A DNA stretch of 64,000 bases from Populus alba. Its lineage: Eukaryota > Streptophyta > Magnoliopsida > Malpighiales > Salicaceae. Below are positions 1 to 12,764 of the stretch, piece by piece. The stretch lies in the NCBI RefSeq assembly GCF_005239225.2, contig NC_133289.1, positions 4,719,501 through 4,783,500 on the forward strand, given 5' to 3'. How positions within the stretch are numbered: the first letter of the stretch is position 1; the number at the start of each line of letters is the position of its first letter. The position numbers were made by a program, and so were the translations under genes. The notes under the pieces were generated by a model, which did not search any database, was not told where the DNA came from, and saw only the letters and a list, made by a program, of their open reading frames with translations.

Positions 1-55
1 GAAAAAAAAAATACAATCATGCAAAAGGATTTAAAAAAATAACAATTCAAAAAAT

Positions 56-590
56 GAGGATCAAAATCATTATTACTATTATTAATAATAAATAATATCA
101 TCAATATTATTATTATCACTATTATTATTTCTATTATTACTAAAATTACTATTACTACTACTACTACTACTATACTACTATTATTGTTATTACTATTACT
201 AATATTGTTGTTATTGTCACCACCATTATTGCTAGCATTATCATTATTAGTAATAATAGTAGCGTCTTATTAGTATTATTACTATTTTTTCAATTATTAC
301 AACTATCATCACCATTATTATTATTATCATTACAATCATTATTAGTATTATTAATAGTTTTATCACCATTATCATTGTTGTAGTTGTAGTTATTATCATC
401 ATTATCATTACTACTATTACTAATATTATTTTTATTATTTGTATTACTGTTACTATCACAATTATGATTATCATTACTATTATTATCAAACTTATAATCA
501 CCATCATAATAAACTATTATTATTACTATTATTATTGTCATTATTATTATTACCACCACCACTACTACTATTGAGAAAATAAAAATCATG
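56..590. repeat. Degenerate trinucleotide tract (ATT/ACT/ATC/ACC)
   Basis: About 530 bases are built almost entirely of T-A-rich triplets, such as runs of ATT, ACT, ATC and ACC, with frequent single-base variation. The open frames through it encode only biased peptides (I/V/M on one strand, N/D/S on the other). They exist because the triplets rarely form stop codons, so none is a gene. It looks like an old, decayed microsatellite. Confidence 0.85.
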
Positions 591-1660
591 AACTTGATTT
601 GAAGGATATAATTAAAAACTAAAGAAACTTTGACAAAATAACCAAGAAAAATAATAAGAAATCAAAAGAAAAGGGATCAAATTGAAATCATTACTATTAT
701 CATTGAAAAAACAAAAATCATAAACCTTATTTAAATTATAAAATTGAAATTTATAAAGACTTTGACAAAGGAGCAAAGAAAAAATAAATAAATTAAAAGG
801 ACTAAATCAATAAATGTTATATATACAAATTAGAAATCAAGGGTTAAATTAAAAATAAATAAAACTTGAATAAAAGGAAAAATGACAAAAATTAGAACTA
901 AAAGGAATGAATCTGAAATATCAATAACCATGAGGACCATGGTGTATTTATCAGAGTAGGAGATATAAATGAAAGAGAAAAAAAAAGAAAGGGTTACATG
1001 CAATAAAACTAGTCATATTTGGACTAATGCCTCATTTATAATGAAAGAGGAGACAATAAGAAATAAAATGATACAGAGAAAGCTTTTTTTTTTTTTTTTT
1101 ACCACTAGGAGTTGCCATATGAGATGACCAAATTACACGATAGCTTTCACATGCCAACGACCTTTTCAATTAAAAATATTATTTTAATGTTTAATTACAT
1201 CATTATTCTCAATTAAACCAACAACTCACAAAACGAAATGAGGCTAAAAGACACCAATACCTCTCACCTCAAATAATTATTATTTTTTGATCACGTATAC
1301 ATGTGTAATTCTTTAATGTATAAAAAAACAAAAATACTGAAAAACTCATACTTGAAACAATTGATTTTTTTTTACTCTTAGAAGTATTTTAGTTATTTAT
1401 TAAAATATTAAATAAATTAAAATATATCTAAATAAATTAAAAATAACTAATACATCATGTAAAAATATCAAAATATTCCTGATTCCAAAACAATTAAACT
1501 GTTTATAGCTTAATGGCATAATGTTAACAGTACTCTTAATGAAGTGTGTTTATGGCTATGGAAAATCACCATTCCTTGGTATACTTGTTATTTGAGAGGT
1601 CCACTTTAAACTAACGTGGTCCCACCATTTCCACAAAAAATTGAAAACTCCCTCATCACT
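591..1660. other. Intergenic AT-rich DNA upstream of the methyltransferase gene
   Basis: This stretch has A-rich and T-rich runs, for example T18 near 1083-1100. I see no coding frame, RNA gene or clear transposon end. The last 150 bases become less AT-rich and carry the presumed promoter of the following gene. Confidence 0.6.
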
Positions 1661-1662
1661 CA

Positions 1663-1668
1663 TATAAA
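1663..1668 (+). promoter_or_regulatory. TATA box candidate for the methyltransferase gene
   Basis: TATAAA lies 104 bases before the ATG at 1772. A short upstream ORF (ATG 1679, TGA ends at 1747, 22 codons) begins only about 11 bases after this box. If the TATA box is used, the uORF start probably lies upstream of the transcription start. Position and sequence are the only evidence. Confidence 0.4.
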
Positions 1669-1771
1669 CTACAAACGCATGGCCACGTCTCCACGGAACA
1701 CCGCACAAACACAAGAAATTAGACCCAGAAAGAGTGAGAATTCTTGAGAGCTAAGCCTAAGCAAATCTTTC

Positions 1772-4700
1772 ATGGCAATGGCTTCCACTTCTCTTCACCA
1801 ATCTTTATCTCCAAAGTACCCTCATCTTTTTCATAATTCACGGTTTCCTCCCACTCGTCTCCGGTTCACCTCCCTTCGGTTTCCCTCTACAATTCGCGCC
1901 ACTTCAGCTGTTTCTCTTGAACCTGTAAAACCATCATCTCTTGTTTCTCTATTTTCACTTTTTGTAGTCATTGCTTTCTGTTTTTTTTTTTTGTTTTAAC
2001 ACTAAACCACCACTGCCACTACAGGTTTTTGTGAATTGGAATACTTAATTATAGTTTTTTGGATACTTGTGAGTTGTGAAAATGAAGTGCTGGTAAAAGG
2101 GTCGTTCTTGTTTGGTTGCTGAGAAAAAAATGATTGAAAAATGGAGGGATATTAAAAAAAATAAACGTTTTAATTTCTCCGCTATTCTGGGTTTTTATAT
2201 TCAGTTATGGAGGTAATAAAAGTGTGAAGTAAGAATCAAAATTGAGCTGCTCTAAAAGGTTTTGAATTTATCTTGGCGTTTTTCTAGGAAAAATGGGATG
2301 GTTGTGGATTATTGAGAGAAGTTGGAATTTTGAATGTCAGTTTTGTCATTGTTAATAATCCAGATTGGTAAACATTCGCAAATAGCTCAGTAGATTGATT
2401 TGTGGATTATTGAGAAAAGTTAGAATTTTGAATGTCAATTTTGTCATTGTTTATGACCCAAATTGGTAGACATTCGCAAATAGCTCAGTAGATTGAGCTT
2501 TCAAGAATCAAAGGTCACATTTGATTATTCATCATAGCTTTTGGCAATTTGAAGTTATTGCTGAACTGTGTGATCAAAGAGTTTGGCTATTGCTGGGTGG
2601 CTTTTGTAGTTTTCTGCTAGTTATAGATAGGAGTGTTCTGTTTGATATGCGAATTCGGAAAATATAGACATTTAATTAGTCCTTGTAATTAACAGTGAGG
2701 CACTACTGAATCTGTGTTCATAGGAAAGGATTTTCTTCTGACCATTGTCACATCTTATCCTTGTTCAGTTGCATATCGAATTTCTAAGAACTTTTGCTTT
2801 CAGGAATTAAGCACACAGCAGAGTCAAACTTTAGAGGTTGACCCATTTGCATGCCCAATATGCTACCAACCTCTGATAAGAAAAGGTCCTACAGGTTTTA
2901 ACTTGTAAGTTGAGTTCACATAGTGGTATAAATCAGTTTTATTTTTATTTTTATTTTTCTGTTGGGTCTGGTAGAATAATAACTCAAAACCTGCAGGCCA
3001 GCAATCTACCGGTCTGGTTTCAAGTGTAATAGATGCAACAAAACATACTCCAGCAAAGAAAACTATCTAGACCTTACCATTACTGCTGGAATGAAGGACT
3101 ACACTGAAGTCAAACCAGTTCGTACTGAGCTATTCCGGTATACATGCATTACTGATACTGATGTTGTTGTATCATTCTTGGCACTATGCTGATGCATCCA
3201 TGAATAAGCGTATGAAGTTCATGCACTCCCATTTATAACCCCATGAGTCTTTAACCCTTGAAATAATGCTTATCTTATTCGAGTGTCTCTATTAGCAGTA
3301 TGCATCATAGTTTCTGTTAATGAGAGAGGTAGCCGGTTATATTCTATCCCAATTTCCAAGATCCTTTCTTTGGTTTTGAGTTATGATGAAAAAATAGGAA
3401 AGTGGGTGTTTTTTGAATATGACATTTTGTGATGGGATTGAATTGTTTTGGGGAAATTGTCATGTCTCATGTTAGTTCCTTTCACCTTTTTCAGGAGTCC
3501 ACTTGTTTCATTCTTGTATGAACGTGGCTGGCGTCAAAATTTTAATCAAAGTGGCTTTCCTGGTCCTGATGAAGAGGTTTGTTTTCCTTCATCTGTGTTT
3601 AGGAATTCAAATTCACTAGCTCAAGGAGGAATCTTTAATTAAGGTCTTTTCTTTATTGAGAATGTTTAATTAAGGTCATTCTGAAAAGATGAGTTATAGC
3701 AAGCTGACTTATGAATTCTCTCTATGAAACTTGGATAACATGGAAGATGATATACTGTGAAATGGAATTAACACCTGCGGAAATGGCAGTAATATTCATT
3801 CTTGTTCTTCATTTCTGCTGAAATTTGCTTTTGAGTCCATAATTATTAATTAAGTTTGTAATAGTTTGATGTTACTGCAGTTCAAAATGGCTCAGGAGTA
3901 CTTCAAACCCACAGAAGGTGGTCTTCTAGTAGATGTTAGCTGTGGTAGTGGCTTATTTTCCAGAAAATTTGCCAAATCTGGAACCTATTCTAAAGTTATT
4001 GCACTTGATTTTTCTGAAAATATGCTTCGCCAATGCTATGATTTCATAAAGCAAGATGATACTATGTCAACGAGGTAAGCTTCTTTTTTCCTGAATTAGA
4101 ATCTCAAAAGTTAGATCAGCAATTGTGCTCGAACATCAATGTTTTTATTCCTATACATAGGACTTTTAAAAAATGAGAACTGATTCACAAATTTTTTTGG
4201 ATGGCGTTCAGAAATCTTGCTCTCGTCAGGGCAGATGTTTCAAGACTTCCCTTTGCTTCAGGTTCAGTTGATGCTATTCATGCTGGTGCTGCCTTGCATT
4301 GCTGGCCATCTGCTTCCAATGCTGTGAGTGATCTTTCTTCCTTTTCATTTTCTTATGGGTGACTCAGGCTTTTGGATATTCTAAACCAATCTGCCAAAAT
4401 CCCTTTGAATTTGAAAATAGGCAGTGAAATCTTACCCGCTTTATGTCTAAAAACTAATGCAATTTGTCCCTGCTATGTTGCTGTCTGGTGGTGTCTTGAT
4501 CTTGTCCATCATCTTACTCTGTTTAGGGTGATCCCCACATTGAATATACCATTGGAGTGTAAGATGTCATGCTGGTATATGCTGGTATTGTCTTCTCTTG
4601 TTTAGGAATGTAGTAGATATTTCTAATAGCAGTATCCCGGCAGCCAGATCCTTAAGTAGAGGATAAATGGAGTTACATAGTTGATCATTTTAAGTTATGT

Positions 4701-5852
4701 GGTTAATATGACAAAATCAATTATGTTAGGTGCCCATCATGTGGTTGGTGCATAAGCACCAAGCATCAGGTTGTGAGCAGGGTAAAATTACATTGTTGGT
4801 CCAGTAATCAAGAATTGATCGCCCAAGTTCTGGAAAGAGGCATAGAACTTTTTCAGAAGCCTGTTGTTCAAATAGTGATACTGTCTACTAATACCAGGTT
4901 GCTGAAATTTGCCGTGCTTTGCGAAGTGGTGGAGTCTTTGTTGGGACCACTTTTCTTCAATACAGTTCAACCACTTCCTGGATAGAACGACCTTTCCGAG
5001 AGGTAATACTTTTCATCAAGTGTTTTATTTTCTTTAAATCGTAATCGTAACATTAACTGTTTGCATTAATTACTATGCCTTGAGATACTTCCTTCAGCAA
5101 GACAGTATGTGCTTGTGCATCTCCCCCCTTAAATGTTGGCTGCTCTGGTATACTCACCTGCCAAACTGGCAATGGTGAAAATCCTGTCCAGATTAATTTA
5201 GATTGTGAATTTTACAGTAGGCAGTGGAAAGCATTGAAGTTTTAGAATTTTCAAGTTTCTAAAACATTCTGTTAGTGAAGCTTACCCTTTTACTTCTATT
5301 TTGCTTGTCCATTCCTATACCATATTAAATTCACATTTCAATTATATTCCATGTCATTTCATGGAGACTTCAGCATTTATTTAGAACTTGGAGTACAAAA
5401 AGTGCTAAACTAGGATGGTTCAGGTCTGTTAATTGACCATCTCAACCCTAAGCTACTGCTTGCTTGTTTGTTGGGAAAGTTGGATATGCACAGTAAAAGG
5501 TAGCTCAGCTTTACGAAGGTGAAACCTGCAAGTGCGGCATCCTCTCTTCTTGTAACCTAGGTTTTTACTTGTGGTGTGTCTACTTATAGGTGGAACTCCA
5601 TCTAAACTGCTGGGTAGTCCATACTCACGAGTATAATTGAATCTAAATGATTGGAGGATCATTTGGTCTTTGCTGACTATATTTTGTTTTCTTTGGATCG
5701 AAAATTCTTGATGCATCCGGCAGAGGATTATGCAAAACTACAACTATTTCACAGAGGAGGAAATCGAAGACTTGTGCACAACATGTGGTCTTACCAACTA
5801 CACTAGAATTGTTCAGCGATCCTTCATCATGTTCTCTGCTCAGAAGCCATGA
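1772..5852 (+). CDS. Chloroplast-targeted SAM-dependent methyltransferase (At1g78140/At2g41040-like)
   Basis: Eight exons join in frame with GT-AG introns: 1772-1924, 2804-2904, 2997-3137, 3495-3576, 3881-4074, 4212-4323, 4898-5002, 5724-5852. They total 1017 nt, or 338 aa. The first ~45 residues are rich in S, T, P and R with no acids, typical of a transit peptide. A zinc-ribbon-like pair follows (C68-x2-C71 and C95-x2-C98). SAM-binding motif I is DVSCGSG (177-183), with ALDFSENML about 20 residues later. A later strand reads LRSGGVFVGTTF, as in class I methyltransferases (Methyltransf_11). Length fits the Arabidopsis relatives, about 350 aa. The substrate is not known to me; plastoglobule or stroma location is inferred from the family. 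The start is the first ATG of a tandem pair (MAMAS). Intron 1 holds a 98-bp tandem duplication. Confidence 0.9.
2302..2497 (+). repeat. 98-bp tandem duplication in intron 1 of the methyltransferase gene
   Basis: Two adjacent copies start at 2302 and 2400 with the sequence TTGTGGATTATTGAGA. They run through ATTCGCAAATAGCTCAG in both copies, with only a handful of differences. The copies lie wholly inside the first intron, so the protein is unaffected. Confidence 0.85.
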
Positions 5853-8800
5853 AACAAGGCTTAGTTCATTTGAACATCATTTGATCTAGGCTGGCTATAT
5901 CATTCATTGCTGATATGGGATATAGAATATTGTATAGACATTTTAAATAATAGAAAGACCTTAAAGGTGGTAAACCTAGGGAGATGTAAAGTGTCATTGT
6001 TGATGAAAAAGTCCCATCTTTTACTGTTTGATTAGAACCTCGTCAGTGGCTAGTTGTCACTAATCACAGGCGAGGCCTTTCTGTTGTTAGATTTTGTCGA
6101 AAGTGATCTGAAAGCAATTGATGCTGCTGAGATGGTTGGAGTCCACAATCATTGTAACGATCCCCACAAACACATACCTAATTAACGAGCGATGGTTGGG
6201 CAAAATATGGATCAGTCAGTCAGGTCTTTTTGCCCGCCTTTGGTTCATGAAATTGGTTTTAGCTGTGTGTTGTCAGGTCAAGCATGCACATATGCAGTTC
6301 TGCACCATATGTAAACTGGTTTTTCCTCATGACAGGACCACCTTGATGGAGTTCTTTAGTAGGATCGATCTGCAACACAATTCTTGTGACTGATGAAATG
6401 GACTGATGGTTTTGGACTGATATTTGCAACATATAATCTATGCAGGCATGACTCAAGAACTCACATGATGAGAGGTTATTAAATGATTAAGTCAGGGTCT
6501 AGTGGAAAGGGTTCGCACATGACCCCGTCCTTGAAAATAAGGGCAAAAGTGAATAAAAAATAGTCCACGAGGAGGTGGTTCGACCAATAAAGAAGCCCTT
6601 TTTAAACAAGGCAAAGTGGGTCTGTGAAGTCTAGAATATGGGCAGAGAGAACCCCTCGTGCGGCTCACAAGCTGACCAGCTTTCTGTTTGTTCTTCTACT
6701 ATGCTCTTTGCCCTAAAGGAACCCATCATATAATCTCTGTTATCGTCTGTATCTTTGACCTTTGACCAGCCAACAAAATGCACAGCTACAAAAGAAAAAT
6801 AAAGAGGAATATTTGGCCTGTCCAAGAACAAGTACCTATTAGGGTTTCCCTTGGTTTATTTTTCGAAGCCAGGCTCAGGCCATTGGATCCCTTGCACGTG
6901 ACCTTCTTTCCTACTGTAATCCCATTCTGCTTTCCATGGCACGTGGGGGTCGGTAACCCTTTAGCATTTTATGTATTTATTTATTTATTTTGCTTCAAAT
7001 TCTTACATGTCATGTTACTTCTAATCGAAGATCTTTCCCCAATCACCCCCTAGAAATCACAATTATCATCGACGGAATCCACTTGGTGTGATGGATATTT
7101 TAAGAAGTAATATATATATAAAATTAAAAAATGGTTTAGTTTTAGTCCCAAATATCTTTTTATTATAATATATGTAATTATGCTTTATAACTTAAGAACT
7201 CTAAAGCACCCATGGCTGATCTCTCCTCTCGCAAGTTGCAAAGAATATCTACTAACAGTCGTCCTCGATGGAGTTTTTAAGTGGGAATTGTACTGGCAAC
7301 CTTACATGAAGTCAAGCAGTGATTGGGAAATATACTTTCTTCGAAAAGGACGAGTGGGAGTGTGTATTAGACAATTACTACTAGGAGAGGGTAAATATCT
7401 TATGCAATCAAGATTGGATATTTTCATTCTTGCAATTATCTAATACAGATTTTCTCTGTGGAATACAGCATACAAATAAAGAACGGATATTAAATATATT
7501 TTTTTTGAAAAAAAAAAAACTCATCTGCTAGGCTTAGGGAGTAGTTTTGTAATTGTACAAGGACCCATATTCAATTTACTTGGTTACATCATGATTATAA
7601 GGTTAAGACAGGTGCAATTACATATTTAAAATAAATAAATAAAAAATTTGATAGAAAAGTTTTTGACTCGTGTGTAGCTCACGCCGGCGTTTGGAACCCC
7701 TTCGCATGATTAAAGCAGCGAGTGCGACAACATTATGACGTGAAAATTATGCAATCCCAACGATGTTCGAAATCTCACGGCATCCCTGTCTATATCAGGT
7801 GGCGCGTGTTGTGTTGCGTGTGGCGATTTGACTCCAACGATGTTTTCTTTCTTTCTTCTCTTTTTCCATCTTTGTGGTTAGAAAAAGGCGTTGCCCAAGC
7901 AAAAAAAAACACACACTGTCCTTTTATTTTTCTCGGATATCTGATTCAATCCTTTTTTATTTTTTTTCCTTGATTTCTTTTGTAAATTTAAAATTTTTTT
8001 TTTTATTTCACCCTTGATTGAAATTCTATTTTCCCTCTTATTTTGTTTTGGTTTCAGATTTGATCTTCTTTCTTTTAATTTTGAGTTCTTTTTGTAAAAT
8101 ATTTTAATATTTTCAATTTTACCCTTAAATCAATGGATATCATTCCCCCTTGTTTCATTGTTTGGCATTTGATCCTCATTCTTTTATTATTGTTTTTTTT
8201 TTAGGCCTTGTCAAATTAAATTTATTTTCTAATTTCATCCTCTAATATTAAATGTTAATTTCCCTCTTATTTTTGTTTTGGTTTAAGATATGATCCTCTT
8301 TCTTTCTTTTTTTTTTTTATTTCGTTTGTAAAATGTTTGATTTTTTTAATTTTATTTCCTCCCCTAGTTTTTTGTTTGACATTTGGTTCTCATTATTTTA
8401 TGTTACTCTCTCTTTTTTTTCTCTCTTTTTTTGGGTGGGTGTCAAATTCATTTTTTTTTTTTGTCCTTTAAATTAGGTTGGTTGAAAATTGAGGGTTGTG
8501 GTTTTCTCCAATTGGGTTACATCGAGCTTATAACTGAGGTAACAAGTTTCGAAAGTTAACCCGGGTGATATTGGTTTTTTTTTTTTCTTTTTTAATTAAT
8601 TTTTTTTTTAATTTTATCTTTCGACACTTTATATTCTTGAAAAATTGTAACGATCTCAGGCATGGGTCACATGTCGGCAAGTGCACTTCACCTGGGTCAT
8701 TTTTTTTCTTTTTAATTTTGAATTTATTTATAATACTACCGATTAGATTAAAATATATCTTTATTGATTTTTTTAATAAATTTTTTTTTATTGTAATCAA

Positions 8801-11220
8801 TCATTTTTTTTCTTAGATCAATGCATCAAATATCCTTATATAAGATAAATTTAATTGATCTAGTTAGGTCTATGACCCAAATCATGATTTTTTTTTTTTT
8901 AACTTTTTGAAAACAAATGTGTGTTCTCTTAACAATTTTTTTTTTACTCTTAGACTTTTTCCTGTTTTTTTGCTCGTAGTATAACACGAGTCCAACATGG
9001 CAAGCTGTGAACGGTATGAATCTCACTAGGACAGACTTTACGAAAAAGGAAGTCATAAAATCAATTGATGGTTTATGTATAGGAAATGATCATTAGCCAA
9101 TAAGTTCAATTTGCATGTTGTCTGCTCTTAATAATGTTCAGATTCGAGCCACTTTGTGTACAGAAAATGAAAAAAATCCAAGTCTAAACAGCTTAATTCA
9201 GGATAAATTACACAGATCAGCTTGAGATTTGTTATGGTTTAAGCAAATAAATGACACTGAGTAGTACTATTCCTGAGATTTTGCCTTCAAGAATCTGATT
9301 ATGCTTGTTGTAATTATTAATGTCCTTTACAGCAAATGTCAAGCGATTAATTATTCTTGCAAAAGAGATATGGCCAATGAATTGTCAAATTTGCAATCAG
9401 TTCTTGTCCAACGCCAACTCAAGCCTAGGCATATATAATTAGTTCTTAACGAGAGTTGATTTTTTCTACAGAAGTAAAGTAATATAATCAAACCTTCTCC
9501 TGTTTTTGAGTAAATATGTTCACCAAAAGAAGAGCCATCGGCACTGTAATATGGCATGCTATGATTGACAACCGAAAGATTTAATATGGTCTAGCTAGGG
9601 ATGAACTAGAAGGGCATAAGGGGAAAGATACAAAGAGTGGCAAAACCCGAGATCAGCTCTTGGCGAGAGCCTAAAGGCAAAGAAAAGTTCTCTCAAAATT
9701 AGTAAAAGGGCAAATTAATAAGCCTAATAAATCTTACGAGCAAGTGCTCAATGAGTTGTGTTTGTCTGTCTGGTGTTTGTTACAAGACCACACATTATTG
9801 TTCAAACCACAGCTTCTAGCTAGCTCGCTAGTGGAGTGGTTGGTTGCTTAATGTTGCCATGTTTGATTCCAGAAAAACCGGGTTTCCTCGTACATGTCTG
9901 GTTCTTAGCTTTGTATCATCAGTTCAAAGTCCAATTGATTTATATTTTGTAATGTTAAATTCGTAAATACCGACCAGATACATAGAAGTAATAATTCCAT
10001 TGACAAATAGATTTTCTGATGATACATAGAGACGTCATTACATGTTTATTTTTTATGATAAGGGATATATTTGTTTTTTGAATAACTTGTATGTTAATTA
10101 AGATTAAATTATCTCTTTTTAAATAGTTCTAATTAAGAATTAATCAATATACGATTATTTTTTGAATTAGAACCACTTGTATATAGTCCCTTAGCACTCG
10201 TGTATATAGTTGGGAACCCAGCAAGTCAAGCACTCGTGTGAGGATCGTGCACTCAGACAGAATGTGAGCATGCCATACTTTTACAAGTTCAGGTCATTAA
10301 TTATTAAGGTTTAATTAATTAATTACAAGATTTGTTATAAATTAAATTTATGCTGTTGATATTGCCACCCAGCTGCCTGTTATATGATTGTACCGCCTGC
10401 TTTTGGAGTAGATTTGAAATAAAAGAATGAGAGAAATTGTGTAATATTAGACTCGAAGAAAAACATGTGACAAAAAGCAATATTTAAGGCAAAAGGAAGT
10501 TCTATGGAAAAGGTGCAATTTTATAGTGAATCCCACTTTAAGTTGTGCTCTTAACTTCAACTAATTAACTTTTTGCCGGCTACTTGATTTAGATATGCAT
10601 AGAAGGAATTAATTATAGCCGTATTTTAAAATCATCTTAGGCTGATAAATGAATAGGACGTAAATTGTTCTTATATGAATATTCTTTCGAAAATAAGTTT
10701 CTAAAAAATGAACGAATAAATCTTATAAATTCAATAGTTGAGATTTTGCGAAATACTATTTTTGGGGAAGAATCTTTTGATAAGATTAAAAGTACTATTC
10801 TAATGACATATATCAAACAATTTTCTATGATTGCTAGCTATCAACAACTCATAAATGACCATTTGTAAACAAAGTAAACCATACATTTATAACCTAAAAC
10901 AGTATATATATTGAATAAATTGTTGCATCTCTCTCATCTCCAAGTCCAAATTCAAGTGTGTAGCTCATCTCAAAGATATTGATAATTGAAGAAAGAAAGA
11001 AACGGGCAAAAAAAATATAAGCTAGGGCAGCTGCTCCAAGAAGAGTTTTGTTAGTTTAGCATTAGAGCTCTTGAGCCAAGAAGATGAGAGAAAAAATAGT
11101 TTAAAGGGATGGTAGAGAATGGGAGACACAGAAACAGCTCCCACGTTCTCCTCATATCTTACTTTCATTATTTAATAATACTTCCTTTCCCTCCCCCCTC
11201 CCTCTCCCCTCACACACTCA
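5853..11220. other. Intergenic region between methyltransferase and PLATZ genes
   Basis: The first part is probably the 3' UTR and downstream flank of the methyltransferase gene. The rest is AT-rich with no convincing gene on either strand. The longer open frames (6118-6393, 6778-7053, 7180-7443, 10665-10868) show no recognisable family and no splice pattern. A T-rich repeat block occupies about 7985-8460, followed by more T-rich repeat debris to about 9040. Confidence 0.6.
7985..8460. repeat. T-rich tandem repeat, about two units of ~240 bp
   Basis: Two successive units share the order CCCTCTTATTTT(T)GTTTTGG, then GAT(C/A)TGATC(T/C)TC, then TTTGTAAAAT, then TTTGG-CATTTGATCCTCAT. The first unit covers about 7985-8225 and the second about 8226-8460. 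The block is strongly pyrimidine-rich on the + strand. Flanking bases to about 9040 carry motifs such as AACCCGGGTGATATTGG and CTATGACCCAA. These resemble the repeat at 34481-34990. I infer a dispersed, transposon-derived sequence. Confidence 0.55.
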
Positions 11221-11224
11221 CACA

Positions 11225-11230
11225 TATAAG
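11225..11230 (+). promoter_or_regulatory. TATA-like element of the PLATZ gene
   Basis: TATAAG follows a C-rich tract (CCTCCCCCCTCCCTCTCCCC, about 11180) and a CACA run. It lies roughly 190 bases before the candidate ATG at 11418. A CT-rich stretch (CTCTCTCTCCTCTC) in the presumed 5' UTR is common in plant leaders. Confidence 0.4.
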
Positions 11231-11417
11231 TACAGGCCCTCCCAATTGACAAAATGTTGTCTATTTCTCCAAGGAATAAATATATACCCTTTCATCTCTT
11301 GTGAACCTCCATAAATACTCTTATCTGCTCACCCTAATCTCTCTCTCCTCTCTTGTTACACCACTATCTTGGTATCAGCTCAAGAGGGCTCGTCTTTTTT
11401 TGTTGGTTTTTGTGATC

Positions 11418-12764
11418 ATGGTGTGTGTCACTGATCTCTCTCTCTGGTTCTTGATCTCTATGATCTATAGCGAAATTCTCCTGAATTTTGATTCATGTAC
11501 TGAATTTTTAAGTGTCTCTTTTGCTTAATCTTGTTAATTTTTGTGAACATGGTGTGTTTTTAGGGAACTCAAAAGCCTGCATGGTTGGAAGCTCTTTACG
11601 CACAGAAGTTCTTTGTGGGGTGCTCTTATCATGACGCTGCGAAGAAGAACGAAAAGAACGTATGTTGTTTGGATTGTTGTATTAGTATTTGCCCTCATTG
11701 TATACCATCTCACCGCTTCCATAGGCTCCTTCAAGTTCGTCGTTATGTTTATCATGATGTTGTCCGATTAGAAGACATCGAAAAGCTGATAGATTGCTCA
11801 AATGTTCAGGTTAGTAGTCTAAACAATCTTAATTTTCTGTCTTGATATGTTGCTCTAGCAAAATTCAGTACGTAGTTTGCTAGATATTAATCTATTAGCA
11901 TTGCCTGTAGGCCTATACTATAAATAGTGCTAAAGTGGTGTTCATCAAGAAGAGACCTCAGAACAGGCAATTCAAAGGGGCCGGAAACTATTGTACTTCC
12001 TGTGACAGAAGCCTTCAAGAACCCTTTACCCATTGCTCTCTTGGCTGCAAGGTACTCCACCACTCAATTTTCATCCTAAATCCCAGTTAGGGTTTTTCCA
12101 CCTTTGGTGAAATATTCCTTTTACTACCCCTTTTAATTAAAGAGCATATCATAATAAAGTTGCACTCAATTATGATCAAATTTCCACAGATCATCTTCAA
12201 ACGAGATAGAAAATGTGGCACACACTAATAATACAAGTTAATTCAACTTAAATGATATATAATTAAGGAGATAAGGAATTATACATGTGTGTGTGTGTGT
12301 GTGTTCTAGGACGAACCAAATTTCTAGAGGGATGTCTTAATTATGATCATTCATTCTTAATAACCTAGCTATATGACAATTAATATATAACATTAAAACG
12401 TTTCCTTCTACGTTTATTGTAGGTGGACTTTGTGCTGAAACATTACAAGGATCTTTCTCCATACTTGAGGAGATGCAACACATTAACTCTTGGGCCTGAC
12501 TTCTTCATCCCTCAAGATTTAGCAGATGATGAGATGACCAATGAGACACCTCATTCAACAATCGTGGACTCCGATGAGCCGATGAGCTGGTCTTCGAGTT
12601 CATCGGGCTCCGAGAACATGAGCATGGCCAGCAGTGAGATTGTACGGAAGAAGAGAAGTGGATTATACGTATGTGCAAGATCAATGAATAAGGTTTCTGA
12701 TGAGGACATTGCTTCGAGCATGAGTAGAAGAAAAGGCATTCCTCATCGATCTCCTTTATGTTAG
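11418..12764 (+). CDS. PLATZ zinc-finger transcription factor
   Basis: PLATZ proteins are plant nuclear regulators that bind A/T-rich DNA through a zinc-dependent domain. The best model has four exons: 11418-11420 (ATG alone), 11564-11809, 11911-12051 and 12423-12764, giving 243 aa. The domain is clear. It begins KPAWLEALYAQKFFVGC. Zinc ligand candidates lie in H24, C35/C36/C39/C40, C44-P-H-C47 and HRFHRLLQVRRYVYHDVVR. It continues with YTINSAKVVF and CTSCDRSLQEPF-HCSLGCK. The C-terminal exon is acidic and serine-rich (SWSSSSSGSENMS) and ends KGIPHRSPLC. Exons 2-4 are certain. The start is not: a donor at 11421 gives MGTQ, and one at 11427 gives MVCGTQ. A second ATG at 11549 runs into a stop four codons later. 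Intron 3 contains a (GT)n run near 12285. Confidence 0.92.
12285..12304 (+). repeat. (GT)n microsatellite in PLATZ intron 3
   Basis: About nine or ten GT units follow ACATGT in the last intron of the PLATZ gene. It is a plain dinucleotide run and a likely length-polymorphic site. Confidence 0.8.

Noticed and set aside
247..589. Two minus-strand frames of 86 and 99 aa
   Set aside because: They are readings of the degenerate trinucleotide tract, with I/V/M or N/D/S bias and no domain.
1679..1747. 22-codon upstream ORF before the methyltransferase
   Set aside because: It starts about 11 bases after the TATA box, so it probably lies upstream of the transcript start.
10665..10868. 67-aa frame that looks protein-like
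   Set aside because: The residues look ordinary but no ATG context, promoter or known domain supports it; an old fragment cannot be excluded.
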